DNA of 64,000 bases, taken from the NCBI RefSeq assembly GCF_016834655.1, contig NZ_JAENHP010000017.1, forward strand, positions 124,001 to 188,000, written 5' to 3'. Made by a program: the position numbers and the translations under genes. Shown piece by piece: positions 32,785 to 41,141 of this stretch; the first letter of the stretch is position 1; each line of letters begins with the position of its first letter. The DNA comes from Paractinoplanes ovalisporus (GTDB lineage: Bacteria; Actinomycetota; Actinomycetes; Mycobacteriales; Micromonosporaceae). The notes under the pieces were generated by a model. That model was given only the letters and a program-made list of their open reading frames with translations. It was not told where the DNA came from and ran no database searches.

Positions 32785-33660
32785 TCAGCTCCTCGCCCGT
32801 TCGACGGCCTTACGCAACGTGCGCCGGGTGAGCTCGTCCGCGAGGTGGCGCTTGTAGTCCTCGCTGCCCCGCTGGTCGGTGGCCGGGTCACAGCTGCGCG
32901 CGGCGATCGCACCGGCCTGCTCGTACAGCTCCTCGGCGGGCGTGTTGCCCCACAGCGCGGCCGAGATCTCCGGAATGCCCGTGGTGTTGGGGCCGACGGC
33001 GGCCAGGCCCACGCGGGCGTCGGCGATCGTGCCGTCGGGGGCCAGCCACACCGCGGCGCCGGCCGACACCACGGCCCAGTCCCCGGCGCGGCGCTCGACC
33101 TTCTCGTACGCGCTGCCGCCCTGTTTCCGGACGGGCAGCCGCACCTCGATCAGCATCTCGCCGTCACCGACCGCGGTCTCGTACGGCCCGACGTGGAACT
33201 CCTCCATCCCGACGACCCGCTCGGCGCCGCCCGGACCCCGGATCACGCAGCTCGCGTCGAGAGTCGTGCACACCGCGGACAGGTCTTCGGACGGGTCGGC
33301 CTGGCACAGCGAACCGCCGAGCGTGCCCCGGTTACGCACCACGGGGTCGGCGATCACCCGCTCGGCGTCCCGGAAGATCGGGAACGCGGCGGCCAGCTCG
33401 TCGGACTCGAGCAGTTCCCGGTGCCGGGTCATGGCCCCGATGCGTACCTCGTCCGCCTCGAACCGGATGTAGCCCAGCTCGGCGTGCAGAGGGTTGATGT
33501 CGATCAGATATTCGAAGTTCGCCAGCCGCAGCTTCATCATCGGCAGCAGGCTGTGCCCGCCCGCCACCAACCGCGCTGAGTTGCCCAGACGTTCCAGCAG
33601 GCCGATGGCCTGATCCACACTGGTGGCGCGTTCGTATTCGAACGGAGCCGGTACCTGCAC
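32785..33660 (-). CDS. coxM: Carbon monoxide dehydrogenase medium subunit (FAD)
   Basis: 291 residues. The GTG at 33660 is chosen for the GGAGGTG site just upstream and because the protein then begins VQVPAPFEYERA, the family start. FAD pyrophosphate motifs are AGGHSLLPMMKLR and TLGGSLCQADP. First gene of the cox operon; a promoter and palindromes lie directly upstream. Confidence 0.96.
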   Translation of the reverse strand: MQVPAPFEYERATSVDQAIGLLERLGNSARLVAGGHSLLPMMKLRLANFEYLIDINPLHAELGYIRFEADEVRIGAMTRHRELLESDELAAAFPIFRDAERVIADPVVRNRGTLGGSLCQADPSEDLSAVCTTLDASCVIRGPGGAERVVGMEEFHVGPYETAVGDGEMLIEVRLPVRKQGGSAYEKVERRAGDWAVVSAGAAVWLAPDGTIADARVGLAAVGPNTTGIPEISAALWGNTPAEELYEQAGAIAARSCDPATDQRGSEDYKRHLADELTRRTLRKAVERARS

Positions 33661-33674
33661 GCCGCACCTCCATC

Positions 33675-33738
33675 GATTGCGTCGCAATCTTTCGCGGCTC
33701 CGGTCCAATGTCAACAGCTACCTAAGTGATGCCTTAAG
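33675..33738 (-). promoter_or_regulatory. cox operon promoter with palindromic operator
   Basis: On the minus strand TTGACA (33714-33709), a 17-bp spacer and AAGATT (33691-33686) form a near-ideal housekeeping promoter 26 bp before coxM. A perfect 15-bp palindrome, GATTGCGTCGCAATC (33675-33689), overlaps the -10 and start site, suiting a repressor. Upstream, CCTAAG and CTTAAG (33721-33738) form a second, imperfect dyad at about -50, suiting an activator such as a LysR protein. Confidence 0.65.
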
Positions 33739-34016
33739 TTGCTCCGCGTAGCCGGACGGGGTGCGGCTCGGGAGCGCTTTCCGCCCGGGCGGCCCGGGCC
33801 GCGAACCGAATTCGGTGACGAGACTCACCAGCTCGCACGCCGGAAATCACGCCGCATCCCCGGCGTTGGCCCCCGATGTCCGTTGCGACATGACGCCGCG
33901 GGCCCGATTTGTGGCAGTCGAGTTTTTTGAGGCCGCTGAGAAATAGTGGCGAATCGCCGGGTCCGGCCGATCGTCATTTCGCGTCCCCGGCAGCGGGTGA
34001 CGCATCCGGTCGCCCC
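33739..34016. other. 278 bp intergenic, no gene seen
   Basis: Divergent spacer between the cox promoter and the riboswitch. It must hold the promoter of the NlpC/P60 transcript, but no convincing -35/-10 pair was found; a T-rich stretch (TTTTTTGA near 33923) is the only obvious landmark. Confidence 0.5.
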
Positions 34017-34190
34017 GGGGTCGCCGAACCCCGCCCACCAGGGGCGGCCCGACCTGTCATCGACGGAACTTCAGTGGGCGGGAGCGGGGGAACCAGGTTG
34101 CCGGCCGACGAGCCGGCTCGGGGTGAGGTCGCGCAAGCGACGGGCCGCCTTCAAGGCCTAATCCGACAGCTAACCTCGCAGGCGGTTGAA
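34017..34190 (+). ncRNA. c-di-AMP riboswitch (ydaO/yuaA class)
   Basis: The leader carries the conserved blocks of this class in order: TCGCCGAACCCCGCC, CGACGGAACTTCAGTGGGCG, GGAGCGGGGGAACCA, CGGGGTGA, CGCAAGCG hairpin, and CCGACAGCTAACCTCGCAGG. In actinobacteria this riboswitch typically precedes cell-wall hydrolases of the NlpC/P60 and Rpf types and switches expression off when c-di-AMP is high. It ends about 15 bases before the start codon. Called by motif recognition, not covariance search. Confidence 0.9.
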
Positions 34191-34205
34191 GGACCGAGGA
34201 TCGTC

Positions 34206-34703
34206 TTGTCTTTCCCCATGACGCTGCGCCGCCTGCTGCTACTGGCCGCGGCGGCGGTCATCGCCACCACTCTGCTCGTCGCCCCGATGCCGGCCTCGGC
34301 CGCACCCGCCGTCTCCCCGTCGGCCGCCGCCGCAGCCGCCCTGACCGCCCGCGGCAACCAGATCGTCGCGGCCGCCCGGGCCCAGCGCGGCAAGCCCTAC
34401 AAGTACGGCTCCCGCGGGCCCACCGCGTTCGACTGCTCCGGGCTCACCGGGTTCGTCTATTCCAAGGTCAAGGTCAACCTTCCCCGTACGGCCCAGGCCC
34501 AGTACGCCGCTGCCCGCAAGATCCCGGGTTCCGTGGTCCGTCCGGGTGACCTCGTGTTCTGGGTGTCCGGCAGCCACGCCTACCACGTGGCCGTCTACGC
34601 CGGGGCGGGCCGCGTGTGGCACGCCCCCAAGCCCGGCGACCGGGTCAAGCTGGCCCAGATCTGGAACTGGAAGCAGGTCCGCTTCGGCCGCATCCCGGCC
34701 TGA
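34206..34703 (+). CDS. Secreted NlpC/P60 peptidoglycan endopeptidase
   Basis: 165 residues from TTG at 34206, preferred because GAGGA ends five bases before it; the in-frame ATG at 34218 has no ribosome site. A Sec signal (LRRLLLLAAAAVIATTLLV, cleaved near ASA) leads to the NlpC/P60 domain. The catalytic Cys is in FDCSGLTGFV, His in HAYHVAVY and the polar third residue in VWHAPKPGD. It probably cleaves the gamma-D-Glu-meso-DAP bond in wall stem peptides. There are no SH3 or coiled-coil modules, so this is a minimal enzyme. The c-di-AMP riboswitch upstream ties it to osmotic/turgor control or germination. Confidence 0.92.
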   Translation: MSFPMTLRRLLLLAAAAVIATTLLVAPMPASAAPAVSPSAAAAAALTARGNQIVAAARAQRGKPYKYGSRGPTAFDCSGLTGFVYSKVKVNLPRTAQAQYAAARKIPGSVVRPGDLVFWVSGSHAYHVAVYAGAGRVWHAPKPGDRVKLAQIWNWKQVRFGRIPA

Positions 34704-34711
34704 GCCAGACC

Positions 34712-35428
34712 TCAGGCCGTCGTCTTCTGAGGAGACGCGACCCCGTCCGCCTCGGCCGCGTGCGGAGCGGGCGGGGCGGGGGCCGGCGGGCGGCTGGTCA
34801 GGCGCGCGGCGAGGCGGTCGATGCCCAGCAGCACGGCCCCGAGGAACCCGAAGATCACGGCGAGCCGCACGAACTGGCCACCGACCCACCCGTACCCGTG
34901 TTCGGTCGGGTCGAGGAAAAAATACGGGTAGCGGTCGGAGACGGCCGGGAACAGCACCGCGCGGGCCACCGAGGAGACGCCGTAGCCCAGCGGGAACAGG
35001 ATCCACAACCACAGGTCACGCCACGGCGACACCCGGCGCGGCCCGAACGCCACCCAGTCGGCCAGCACCAGCACCGGCACCACGTAGTGCACCAGGAACG
35101 CCGACCAGTTCGTCACCTGCTCGGCGGCACTGTCGACCACCAGGCCGGGCAGCGGGTTCTCGCCGTTCTGCAGCATGAAGTGCGAGATCAGCCCGGTGAT
35201 GACGATCCACAGCGTGACCGCGCCACGCAGCCGGGGCGCGGCCGGCGCCGTGGTGCCCCGGCGCACCATCCAATAGAGCACGCCACCGAAATAGCCCAGC
35301 GTGATCAGGTTGCTCTGGCTCGTGTAATAGACGATGCGGTGATCGCCCAGCAGCAGCCCGGACGCTCCCGCGACGACGATGACCGCGCGCAGCCAGAACT
35401 GCGGTGTGAACCAGACCCTCGTCGACAT
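34712..35428 (-). CDS. Pr6Pr family membrane protein
   Basis: 238 residues with six hydrophobic segments. HRIVYYTSQSNLITLGYF and the later HYVVPVLVLADW are the marks of the FAR-17a/AIG1-like (Pr6Pr) family, whose eukaryotic members hydrolyse fatty-acid esters of hydroxy fatty acids through a conserved Thr/His pair. A similar role is only inferred. The tail is Pro/Ala-rich and cytoplasmic. It lies four bases downstream of the acyl-CoA synthetase gene, so they are probably co-transcribed and may share a lipid substrate. Confidence 0.85.
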   Translation of the reverse strand: MSTRVWFTPQFWLRAVIVVAGASGLLLGDHRIVYYTSQSNLITLGYFGGVLYWMVRRGTTAPAAPRLRGAVTLWIVITGLISHFMLQNGENPLPGLVVDSAAEQVTNWSAFLVHYVVPVLVLADWVAFGPRRVSPWRDLWLWILFPLGYGVSSVARAVLFPAVSDRYPYFFLDPTEHGYGWVGGQFVRLAVIFGFLGAVLLGIDRLAARLTSRPPAPAPPAPHAAEADGVASPQKTTA

Positions 35429-35432
35429 CCGC

Positions 35433-36770
35433 CTACCGTAGTGCGGCCTTCTGGACCTTGCCCATGGCGTTGCGGGGCAGGCTCTCGACCAGGTGCACGG
35501 CCCGGGGCCGCTTGTGCACGGACAGCCCGCCGGCCACGAAGTCGATCAGCTCCCGCTCGGTCGCGCCTTCGGCCACCACGTACGCGGTGATCTGCTCCCC
35601 GAGATCAGGGTGCGGGGTGCCCACCACGGCCGCCTCCCGCACCGCGGGATGTTGCAGCAACGCGTCCTCGACCTCGCCCGCGCCGACCCGGTAGCCCCCG
35701 GTCTTGATCAGGTCGGTCGACGCCCGGCCGACGATCCGGTGCCACCCGTCCACGCCGATCGTGGCGACGTCGCCGGTCTGGTACCAGCCGTCCGCGGTCA
35801 GCGGCCGCCCCTGACGCAGGTAGCCGTCGAACAGGGTGGCCCCGCGAACCTGCAGGTGGCCGATCTCGCCGCCCGGCGGCAGCGCCTCCCCGCCGTCACC
35901 GACCAGCCGCGTCTCGACCCCGGGCACGGGACGCCCGACGTGACCCGCCCTGCGTTCCCCGTCGGCGTGGGTGCTCACCGTGATCAGGGTTTCCGTCATG
36001 CCGTACCGCTCGACGGGGGCCTGACCGGTCAGCGTCTTCAGTTGCTCGAACACCGACACCGGCAGGGGCGCGCTTCCCGAGACCAGCAGGCGGGCCTTGC
36101 TCAGGGCGCGGGCCTCGGAGGGGGCGGCGCACACCCGCGACCAGACCGTGGGCACACCGAAATAGAGGGTGCCGGGCGCGGCCGCGTACGCCTGCGGGGT
36201 GGGTTTGCCGGTGTGCACGAGCCGGGAGCCGATGCGCAGCGGACCCAGGACACCCAGGACCAGGCCGTGCACGTGGAAGAGCGGAAGCCCGTGCACCAGG
36301 GTGTCGTCGGCCGTCCACTGCCAGACCGTCGCCAGCGCGTCGAGATCGGCGGCCAGCGCGGCCCGGGAGAGCACCACACCTTTCGGCGGGCCGGTCGTCC
36401 CACTGGTGTAGAGCACCAAAGCCGGGGTGGCCGGGTCGGGTTCGGCCGGGATGTCATCGCTGACGGCCGGATTCCCGACGGTGATCAACTCGGCCCCGGA
36501 GTCGCGCAGGATGTGGGCCCGCTCGAGCTCACCGGCGTCGGGCGGGATCGGCACCACCGGAACCCCCGCGAGCAGAGCGCCCGTGACGGCCACGACGGTT
36601 TCCCGCGTCGGCCGCGCCTCCACGGCGATCATGCGACGGCCGGCGATCTCGCGCGCCAGCCCGGCGGCCCGGCCGAGCAACTCGTGGGATGACAAAGAGC
36701 CTTCCGGGTCCCGTACGGCGTCAGCCAGGTCCCCGGCCTCGTGCAGCGCCCCCAGAAGCCTCGTCGTCAT
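35433..36770 (-). CDS. Acyl-CoA synthetase, ANL superfamily (MatB-like)
   Basis: 445 residues, somewhat short for the family. ATP-binding motif LYTSGTTGPPKG (about 118-129), YGMTE, YQTGD for the A5-A8 hinge and a terminal NAMGKVQK with the catalytic Lys are all present. The compact N-domain and the residues around GLPLFHVHGL resemble malonyl-CoA synthetase MatB and related short-acid ligases; the acid cannot be fixed. ATG overlaps the stop of the upstream unknown gene (ATGA). Confidence 0.88.
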   Translation of the reverse strand: MTTRLLGALHEAGDLADAVRDPEGSLSSHELLGRAAGLAREIAGRRMIAVEARPTRETVVAVTGALLAGVPVVPIPPDAGELERAHILRDSGAELITVGNPAVSDDIPAEPDPATPALVLYTSGTTGPPKGVVLSRAALAADLDALATVWQWTADDTLVHGLPLFHVHGLVLGVLGPLRIGSRLVHTGKPTPQAYAAAPGTLYFGVPTVWSRVCAAPSEARALSKARLLVSGSAPLPVSVFEQLKTLTGQAPVERYGMTETLITVSTHADGERRAGHVGRPVPGVETRLVGDGGEALPPGGEIGHLQVRGATLFDGYLRQGRPLTADGWYQTGDVATIGVDGWHRIVGRASTDLIKTGGYRVGAGEVEDALLQHPAVREAAVVGTPHPDLGEQITAYVVAEGATERELIDFVAGGLSVHKRPRAVHLVESLPRNAMGKVQKAALR

Positions 36771-37345
36771 CGGCCGTTCTCCAATTCGGTCACCATCGGC
36801 GCCAGCAGGTCGTTGAGCTCGCGGGCCAGCACGGTCACCGCACGTTCGGCCAGGTCGGGCAGCTCGGGCCCGGGACTGTCGGGGATCGCGGGCAGACCGG
36901 CGAACGGCAGGGGCGCCTGGACGGCGAGGGTCGACCGGACGTGCGGGATGCGACTGAGTTCCTGCTGCGACGGCGCCAGGAACTGGCCGAACGTCTCGGG
37001 CCAGTCCCGCCAGCCCCGGTCCTGGGTCCAGCTGCGCGAGGTCGTCAGCGCGGCCGGCCACGGCGCGACCAGGTCGACGGCGGCGGTCAGCGACCCGTCC
37101 CAGCTGTTGCGGACGAGTTCGGCACGCACCACCCGTCGGTGCAGCCGCACGAAGCCGGGATCGAGATGCGGGGCGGTGGCCAGCCGCCAGGCCACACAGG
37201 CGAACCCGACCGGCGAGATGTCACCCCAGCAGTCGTCGAACTCCTTGGCGTGCACCCAGACATGCTCGGCGAACCGGCTGCGGCCGAGGCCGGCATTCTC
37301 CCGGTCGTAGTGCTGATCAACCCAGGCAACGTCCAGCAAGGCCAC
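36767..37345 (-). CDS. Hypothetical protein
   Basis: 192 residues, GTG start at 37345 with no clear ribosome site; the start lies in the first unit of a 35-bp direct repeat. Trp- and Arg-rich, soluble, with WDGSLTAAVDL, SWTQDRGWRDWPE and a helical C-terminus (ERAVTVLARELNDLL). I do not recognise the family. Coupling to the acyl-CoA synthetase gene suggests a linked role. Confidence 0.6.
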   Translation of the reverse strand: MALLDVAWVDQHYDRENAGLGRSRFAEHVWVHAKEFDDCWGDISPVGFACVAWRLATAPHLDPGFVRLHRRVVRAELVRNSWDGSLTAAVDLVAPWPAALTTSRSWTQDRGWRDWPETFGQFLAPSQQELSRIPHVRSTLAVQAPLPFAGLPAIPDSPGPELPDLAERAVTVLARELNDLLAPMVTELENGR

Positions 37346-37409
37346 GGCGCCAGCCTAGCCCTCGCCCGGATCAGGGCCACGGCGCCAGCCGTGCCTTCGC
37401 TCGGATCAG
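37340..37409. repeat. 35-bp direct repeat x2
   Basis: Two copies (37340-37374, 37375-37409) of GGCCACGGCGCCAGCC plus CGGATCAG ends. They fill the gap between the TetR stop and the start of the hypothetical gene, so the duplication touches both genes. Confidence 0.8.
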
Positions 37410-37966
37410 GGCCGGGGACGCAGGCCGTCGAAGACGATGGCCAGCACCCGCGCCCGCAGGGCCGTTCCCTCGGGCGTCTCGTCGGGAACCCGGGCGACGG
37501 CGAGCATCAGGGCGATCAGCTCGGGAACGGTGACGTCGGCGCGGATGGCCCCCACCTGCTGGGCCCGGGCCAGCAGCGCACCCAGGACGCGGGGCAGCTG
37601 CTCGCGGGCCGGGGTGAGCACGTCGTGCAGGTTGGCCGAGGTGAACGCGTCGGCCCAGGCCTGCTTGCCGGCCGCCACCTCGGCCACCCGGCTGAGGAAC
37701 GTCCAGATCGCCGCCGCCGGGTCGTCGGAGGCGACCAGCTGATCGGCCTCCTCACCGAAGCGCCGCAGCCGCTCGCGGAACACGGCCTCGATGAGCGCCG
37801 CCTTGGTCGGAAAGTGCCGGAAGACCGTCCCGATCCCCACTCCGGCCGAGCGGGCGACCTCCTCGGTCGAGACCGACGTGCCTCGCGCCACGAACACCTG
37901 CTCGGCCGCGGCCAAGACCCGTGACCGATTCCGTAAAGCATCAGCACGCGGCGCCCGCGCGGTCAT
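37406..37966 (-). CDS. TetR family transcriptional regulator
   Basis: 186 residues. The DNA-binding domain is RSRVLAAAEQVFVARGTSVS, then TEEVARSAGVGIGTVFRHFPTK, typical of the TetR/AcrR group; the C-terminal domain is helical and binds an unknown ligand. A GGAGT/ACTCC palindrome about 75 bp upstream is a likely self-operator. No divergent gene faces it; the repeat region begins instead, so its other targets are elsewhere or downstream (unknown gene, acyl-CoA synthetase, Pr6Pr). Confidence 0.92.
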   Translation of the reverse strand: MTARAPRADALRNRSRVLAAAEQVFVARGTSVSTEEVARSAGVGIGTVFRHFPTKAALIEAVFRERLRRFGEEADQLVASDDPAAAIWTFLSRVAEVAAGKQAWADAFTSANLHDVLTPAREQLPRVLGALLARAQQVGAIRADVTVPELIALMLAVARVPDETPEGTALRARVLAIVFDGLRPRP

Positions 37967-38039
37967 GATTCCGCCCCCGTCCCTTATGTCGCATTGACAG
38001 CCGACTGACCGATCATCAGCCTAGCGTCCCCTTTGTAAC

Positions 38040-38053
38040 GGAGTTATCACTCC
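38040..38053. promoter_or_regulatory. Putative TetR operator
   Basis: GGAGTTATCACTCC is a 5-4-5 inverted repeat lying upstream of the tetR start and flanked by TAACG and ACTTTAG. Similar GGAGTGATAACTCC sites are common in front of actinobacterial tetR genes. Confidence 0.55.
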
Positions 38054-38484
38054 ACTTTAGACAATCGGGCCGCGAGAGGAGACACCGTTTCCACTACCTG
38101 CGGAACGATCACGAACCACCCCCCGCGAAACGCTCACAAGTTGGTCAGAAATTTTTTTCGGGCGTGTTGCCGCACCGTCGAAATCGATCAACCACTCCGC
38201 TTCGAGCCACTTTCCCGCGCCGGCTGGCTCCGCCCATCGACCGCTCGCCCCGACCCCACAGCCGCCCGCCGCGCGCACCCGAGGCACCTCCCGCTGCCGT
38301 GAACGTGCACCCACCGTCCTGGACGCGCAATCGCCCTCCCCGACCCGTGCCCCCAACCCGCCCGGACGCCCACCAACCCCACTGGCCTGAAGCACCGATC
38401 TCTGGACGCAAACCCGCCCCGCCTGGACGCACACCGCCTCTTCCCGGAACACATCCGCCCTCGCGGCGGCGAGATCCACCCCTC
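38054..38484. other. 431 bp gene-free region
   Basis: No supported gene. It is pyrimidine-rich on the plus strand with many CCC runs, which makes long but meaningless proline/arginine frames. It leads into the repeat array. Confidence 0.6.
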
Positions 38485-38832
38485 ATGCCGGCATCCAGCT
38501 CAACCGACACCCCTTGCCGGCATCCAGCTCAACCCACATCCCTTGTTCGGCGTCGAGCTCAACCGACACCCCTCTTCGGCGCCCAGCTCAACCAGCACCC
38601 CCTTTCGGCGTCGAGCTCAACCAGCACCCCTCTCCGGCGTCCAGCTCAACCAACGCCCCTTCGGCGCCCAGCTCGAACATCTCTTCTCGGCGCCCAGCTC
38701 AACCAACGCCCCTTCGGCGCCCAGCTCGAACATCTCTTCTCGGCGCCCAGCTCAACCCACATCCCTTTTGGGCGCCCAGCTCGAACATCTCTTTCGGGGC
38801 TCAACTCGATCCACATCCCTTTTGGGCATCCT
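38485..38832. repeat. Degenerate 26-29-bp tandem array, about 12 copies
   Basis: Units start CGGCGCCCAGCTCAACC or CGGCGTCGAGCTCAACC and end in variable CACCCCTT/CATCTCTTCT blocks. Two alternating unit types (AACCAACGCCCC and GAACATCTCTTCT) occur in higher-order pairs. No unique spacers, so not CRISPR. No gene. Confidence 0.88.
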
Positions 38833-38929
38833 AGGAGGCTAGGTCGTCAGGAATGCCCGCGCCTCGCAACGGACGGCGCACGCGTCGGCGGCAGCGCCCT
38901 CCGCACGACAGGCACGCTCGCCGGACCCC

Positions 38930-39150
38930 ACACAACGGCCCGCCGCACCCAGCACAACCGGGTGCAGCGCCACAACGAATACCGCCGTACCCGGCAAGAT
39001 CGAGCGCGGCGCAACGCAGATCGGCCCGCCGCATCCGGCAGGACCGAGCGCGGCGCAACGCAGAACGGCACGCCGCACCCAGCACAACCCGGGCGCGGCG
39101 CTACGCAGAACGGCCCGCCCCACCCGGCAGGACCGAGCGCGGCGGGCCGC
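38930..39150. repeat. Second array, about 42-bp units, abutting the phytase-like gene
   Basis: Four to five degenerate units contain GAGCGCGGCGCAACGCAGA and CCGCACCCAGCACAACC or CCGCATCCGGCAGGACC. The array stops a few bases before the stop codon of the minus-strand gene at 39164. Confidence 0.82.
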
Positions 39151-39163
39151 TGAGCGGGAGACG

Positions 39164-40351
39164 CTACTTGAGCAGCCGCCGGTCGACGTTCAGCGACCTC
39201 GGCAGCGCCATCGTGATCCACTCATTGTTGTCGGCCGCGGTGGCGGAGCGGCCGGTCGAGAACGGGAAGTTGTTGTCGTTCAGCACCGCGATCGTACGGT
39301 CGTCGAGGATGACGACGTCCTCGATGGTCTGGAACGGGAACGTGAAGGTGGTCCCGAAGCCGCCCAGCTTGCGCGGGTTGGCGACGTTCATGAGGTCGAC
39401 CACGAGCGTCTTCTCCAGACGATCGCCGCGCGCCGTGGCCAGATAGATCTTCTTGGTCACCGCGGTGGCGCCCTGCCCGTTGTCCCGCTCGATGATCAGG
39501 AAACGCCCGGCCGAGACCGAGATCGCGTCCCCGATGGCGAAGTCCGGGTTGTCCAGCTGGTAGCTCCACCGCTTCCCGGTGTAGGCACCGCGACGCAGGT
39601 CGAACTCGTTCAGCCGCAGCGACCCGGCCGGGTCACCGGTCACCGTGCCCTCGAGCAGCGCGTACAGGTAGCGGCCGTCAGCCGACTGGGCCAGCCCCTC
39701 GAACCCCTTGCTGCTGCGCGCGGTGGCCGTGACACCGGTGCGCGCCGCGGTCTCGGGCGCGACCACACCCTCCAGTGGCACCGGGGCGTCGAGCAGGCGA
39801 CCGGCCCGGTCGAAGTGCAGCAGGTACGGCCCGAACTCCTCCCCGATCCAGTACGATCCGTCAGCCACCCGCACGATCGACTCGGGGTCGAAGTCGGCGC
39901 CGGTCAGCACACGGTCCTCGCGGGTCAGCTTCCACGACACCTTGCCGTCCGGATCGGTCAGCGTGATGCCACCGAGCACGTCGACTTCCCCCGTACGGAA
40001 AACCGGAGCGAGCTTCTGCACCCGCAACAGGAAGTCCCCGGAGTTGGCCTGGTTGCCGTACCCGTTGTCGGACAGCACGTCGAAGGTGCCGTCCCCGTTG
40101 TCGACGATCCCCGAGAAACCCTGGACCGGCTGGTCGGCGAAGGGCGCCGTGAACCCGTTCAGATTGCCGGTGACGAGCGCGCCGGAGGGCTCGCTGCCCG
40201 GGACGAAGGTGCCGGCGGGCAGCGAGGCCCACCCGGTCAGCGTGGGCGTGGTGACCTTGTGGCCGCCGGCGTAGGACGCGGTGCCCCCGAGCGGCAGCAC
40301 CACCGCGAGCACACCGGCCCCGGCCAGAAGATTGCGGACGATCTTTCGCAT
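39164..40351 (-). CDS. Secreted esterase-like phytase family protein
   Basis: 395 residues with a Sec signal peptide (MRKIVRNLLAGAGVLAVVLP, cleaved near SYA). The mature part matches the 'esterase-like activity of phytase' beta-propeller family: FSGIVDNGDGTFDVLSDNGYG, DPESIVRVADGSYWIGEEFGPYL, KGFEGLAQSADGRYLYAL and IERDNGQG. These carry the conserved Asp/Glu clusters that bind Ca. It is probably an extracellular phosphoesterase; substrate uncertain. Monocistronic. Confidence 0.88.
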   Translation of the reverse strand: MRKIVRNLLAGAGVLAVVLPLGGTASYAGGHKVTTPTLTGWASLPAGTFVPGSEPSGALVTGNLNGFTAPFADQPVQGFSGIVDNGDGTFDVLSDNGYGNQANSGDFLLRVQKLAPVFRTGEVDVLGGITLTDPDGKVSWKLTREDRVLTGADFDPESIVRVADGSYWIGEEFGPYLLHFDRAGRLLDAPVPLEGVVAPETAARTGVTATARSSKGFEGLAQSADGRYLYALLEGTVTGDPAGSLRLNEFDLRRGAYTGKRWSYQLDNPDFAIGDAISVSAGRFLIIERDNGQGATAVTKKIYLATARGDRLEKTLVVDLMNVANPRKLGGFGTTFTFPFQTIEDVVILDDRTIAVLNDNNFPFSTGRSATAADNNEWITMALPRSLNVDRRLLK

Positions 40352-40515
40352 GAGCCCGCACGCTAGGCACCCACGGTGAATCGGCGCCCCTGAATACAAG
40401 ACCGCAAGGCCAAGACAGATGAACGTACGGGGGTGAGGCCGCCTTGTACGGGCCGCTGGTGTCGATGTCCGGCAGAGCGCGGCAACCCCGCACCCAACCG
40501 CAGCCCGCTCGTCCG

Positions 40516-41031
40516 CTACTTGGCGCGGCTGACGACGATCCCTCGGCCCGGTCCGATCTCACACCCGGCCGGCACCGCCGTCGCCTTGAAGCTGGTCCAC
40601 CCCTGTTTGGCAACGGCCAGAAGGAGGGCCTGGTTACAGTCCTTCCCGCCCTCGACGATCACCAGCCGGTACGTCTTCCGCTCGTCGCCGGGATCACCGA
40701 TCGGACCGTCCATGACCGCCCACTCGGCGCCGTCGAGCGGAATGTCGCTGACCGAGTAGTAGGTCTGATCCTCGTTGTCGTACTCGAACAGCCACCCGAA
40801 CCGGTCGTCGTCGTCCGGGTCGCAACTCTTGCCGGTGACCACGACCCCGACGGCGCCGTTGACGCTCTGCCCGTTGGCCGGCGCGTCGAAGCTGAAGTCC
40901 TCGGTGCAGGTCCACGGCCTGATCCAGTTGTGGAAGAAGGGCTGGCTGATGACGGCCCCGAGAAACGCCGCGACGGCCGTGATGATCGCCGCGAGCACCG
41001 TGCCGTTGCTTCGGCTGCTGGTCGTGGTCAC
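40516..41031 (-). CDS. Hypothetical single-pass membrane protein
   Basis: 171 residues from GTG at 41031, with AAGGA seven bases upstream. One N-terminal membrane helix (VLAAIITAVAAFLGAVIS) leaves an extracytoplasmic domain with four Cys and a Trp-rich beta pattern (CTEDFSFDAPANGQSVNG, FGWLFEYDNEDQTYYSVSD). The domain looks immunoglobulin-like or carbohydrate-binding-like; family not recognised. It is divergent from the membrane-bound XRE gene 110 bp away, so the two may be co-regulated. Confidence 0.72.
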   Translation of the reverse strand: MTTTSSRSNGTVLAAIITAVAAFLGAVISQPFFHNWIRPWTCTEDFSFDAPANGQSVNGAVGVVVTGKSCDPDDDDRFGWLFEYDNEDQTYYSVSDIPLDGAEWAVMDGPIGDPGDERKTYRLVIVEGGKDCNQALLLAVAKQGWTSFKATAVPAGCEIGPGRGIVVSRAK

Positions 41032-41141
41032 CTGGGAGTCCTTCGTTCGTGGGTGCGATCTGGCGCTCCACAGTGGCCGGGTCGTAGCCTGTGCGGCCAG
41101 GCAGATTGAACGCTGTTGCACGGTCCTGCACAGGGGTGCGC

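Noticed and set aside
38485..38832. Possible CRISPR array
   Set aside because: Units are contiguous and degenerate with no unique spacers of regular length, and no cas genes are present. The Cas4-like nuclease at 57124 belongs to a different locus.
38164..39153. Proline/arginine-rich frame of 329 codons
   Set aside because: Built from repeat units in a gene-free block; no ribosome site, no domain, and all frames are open because of composition.
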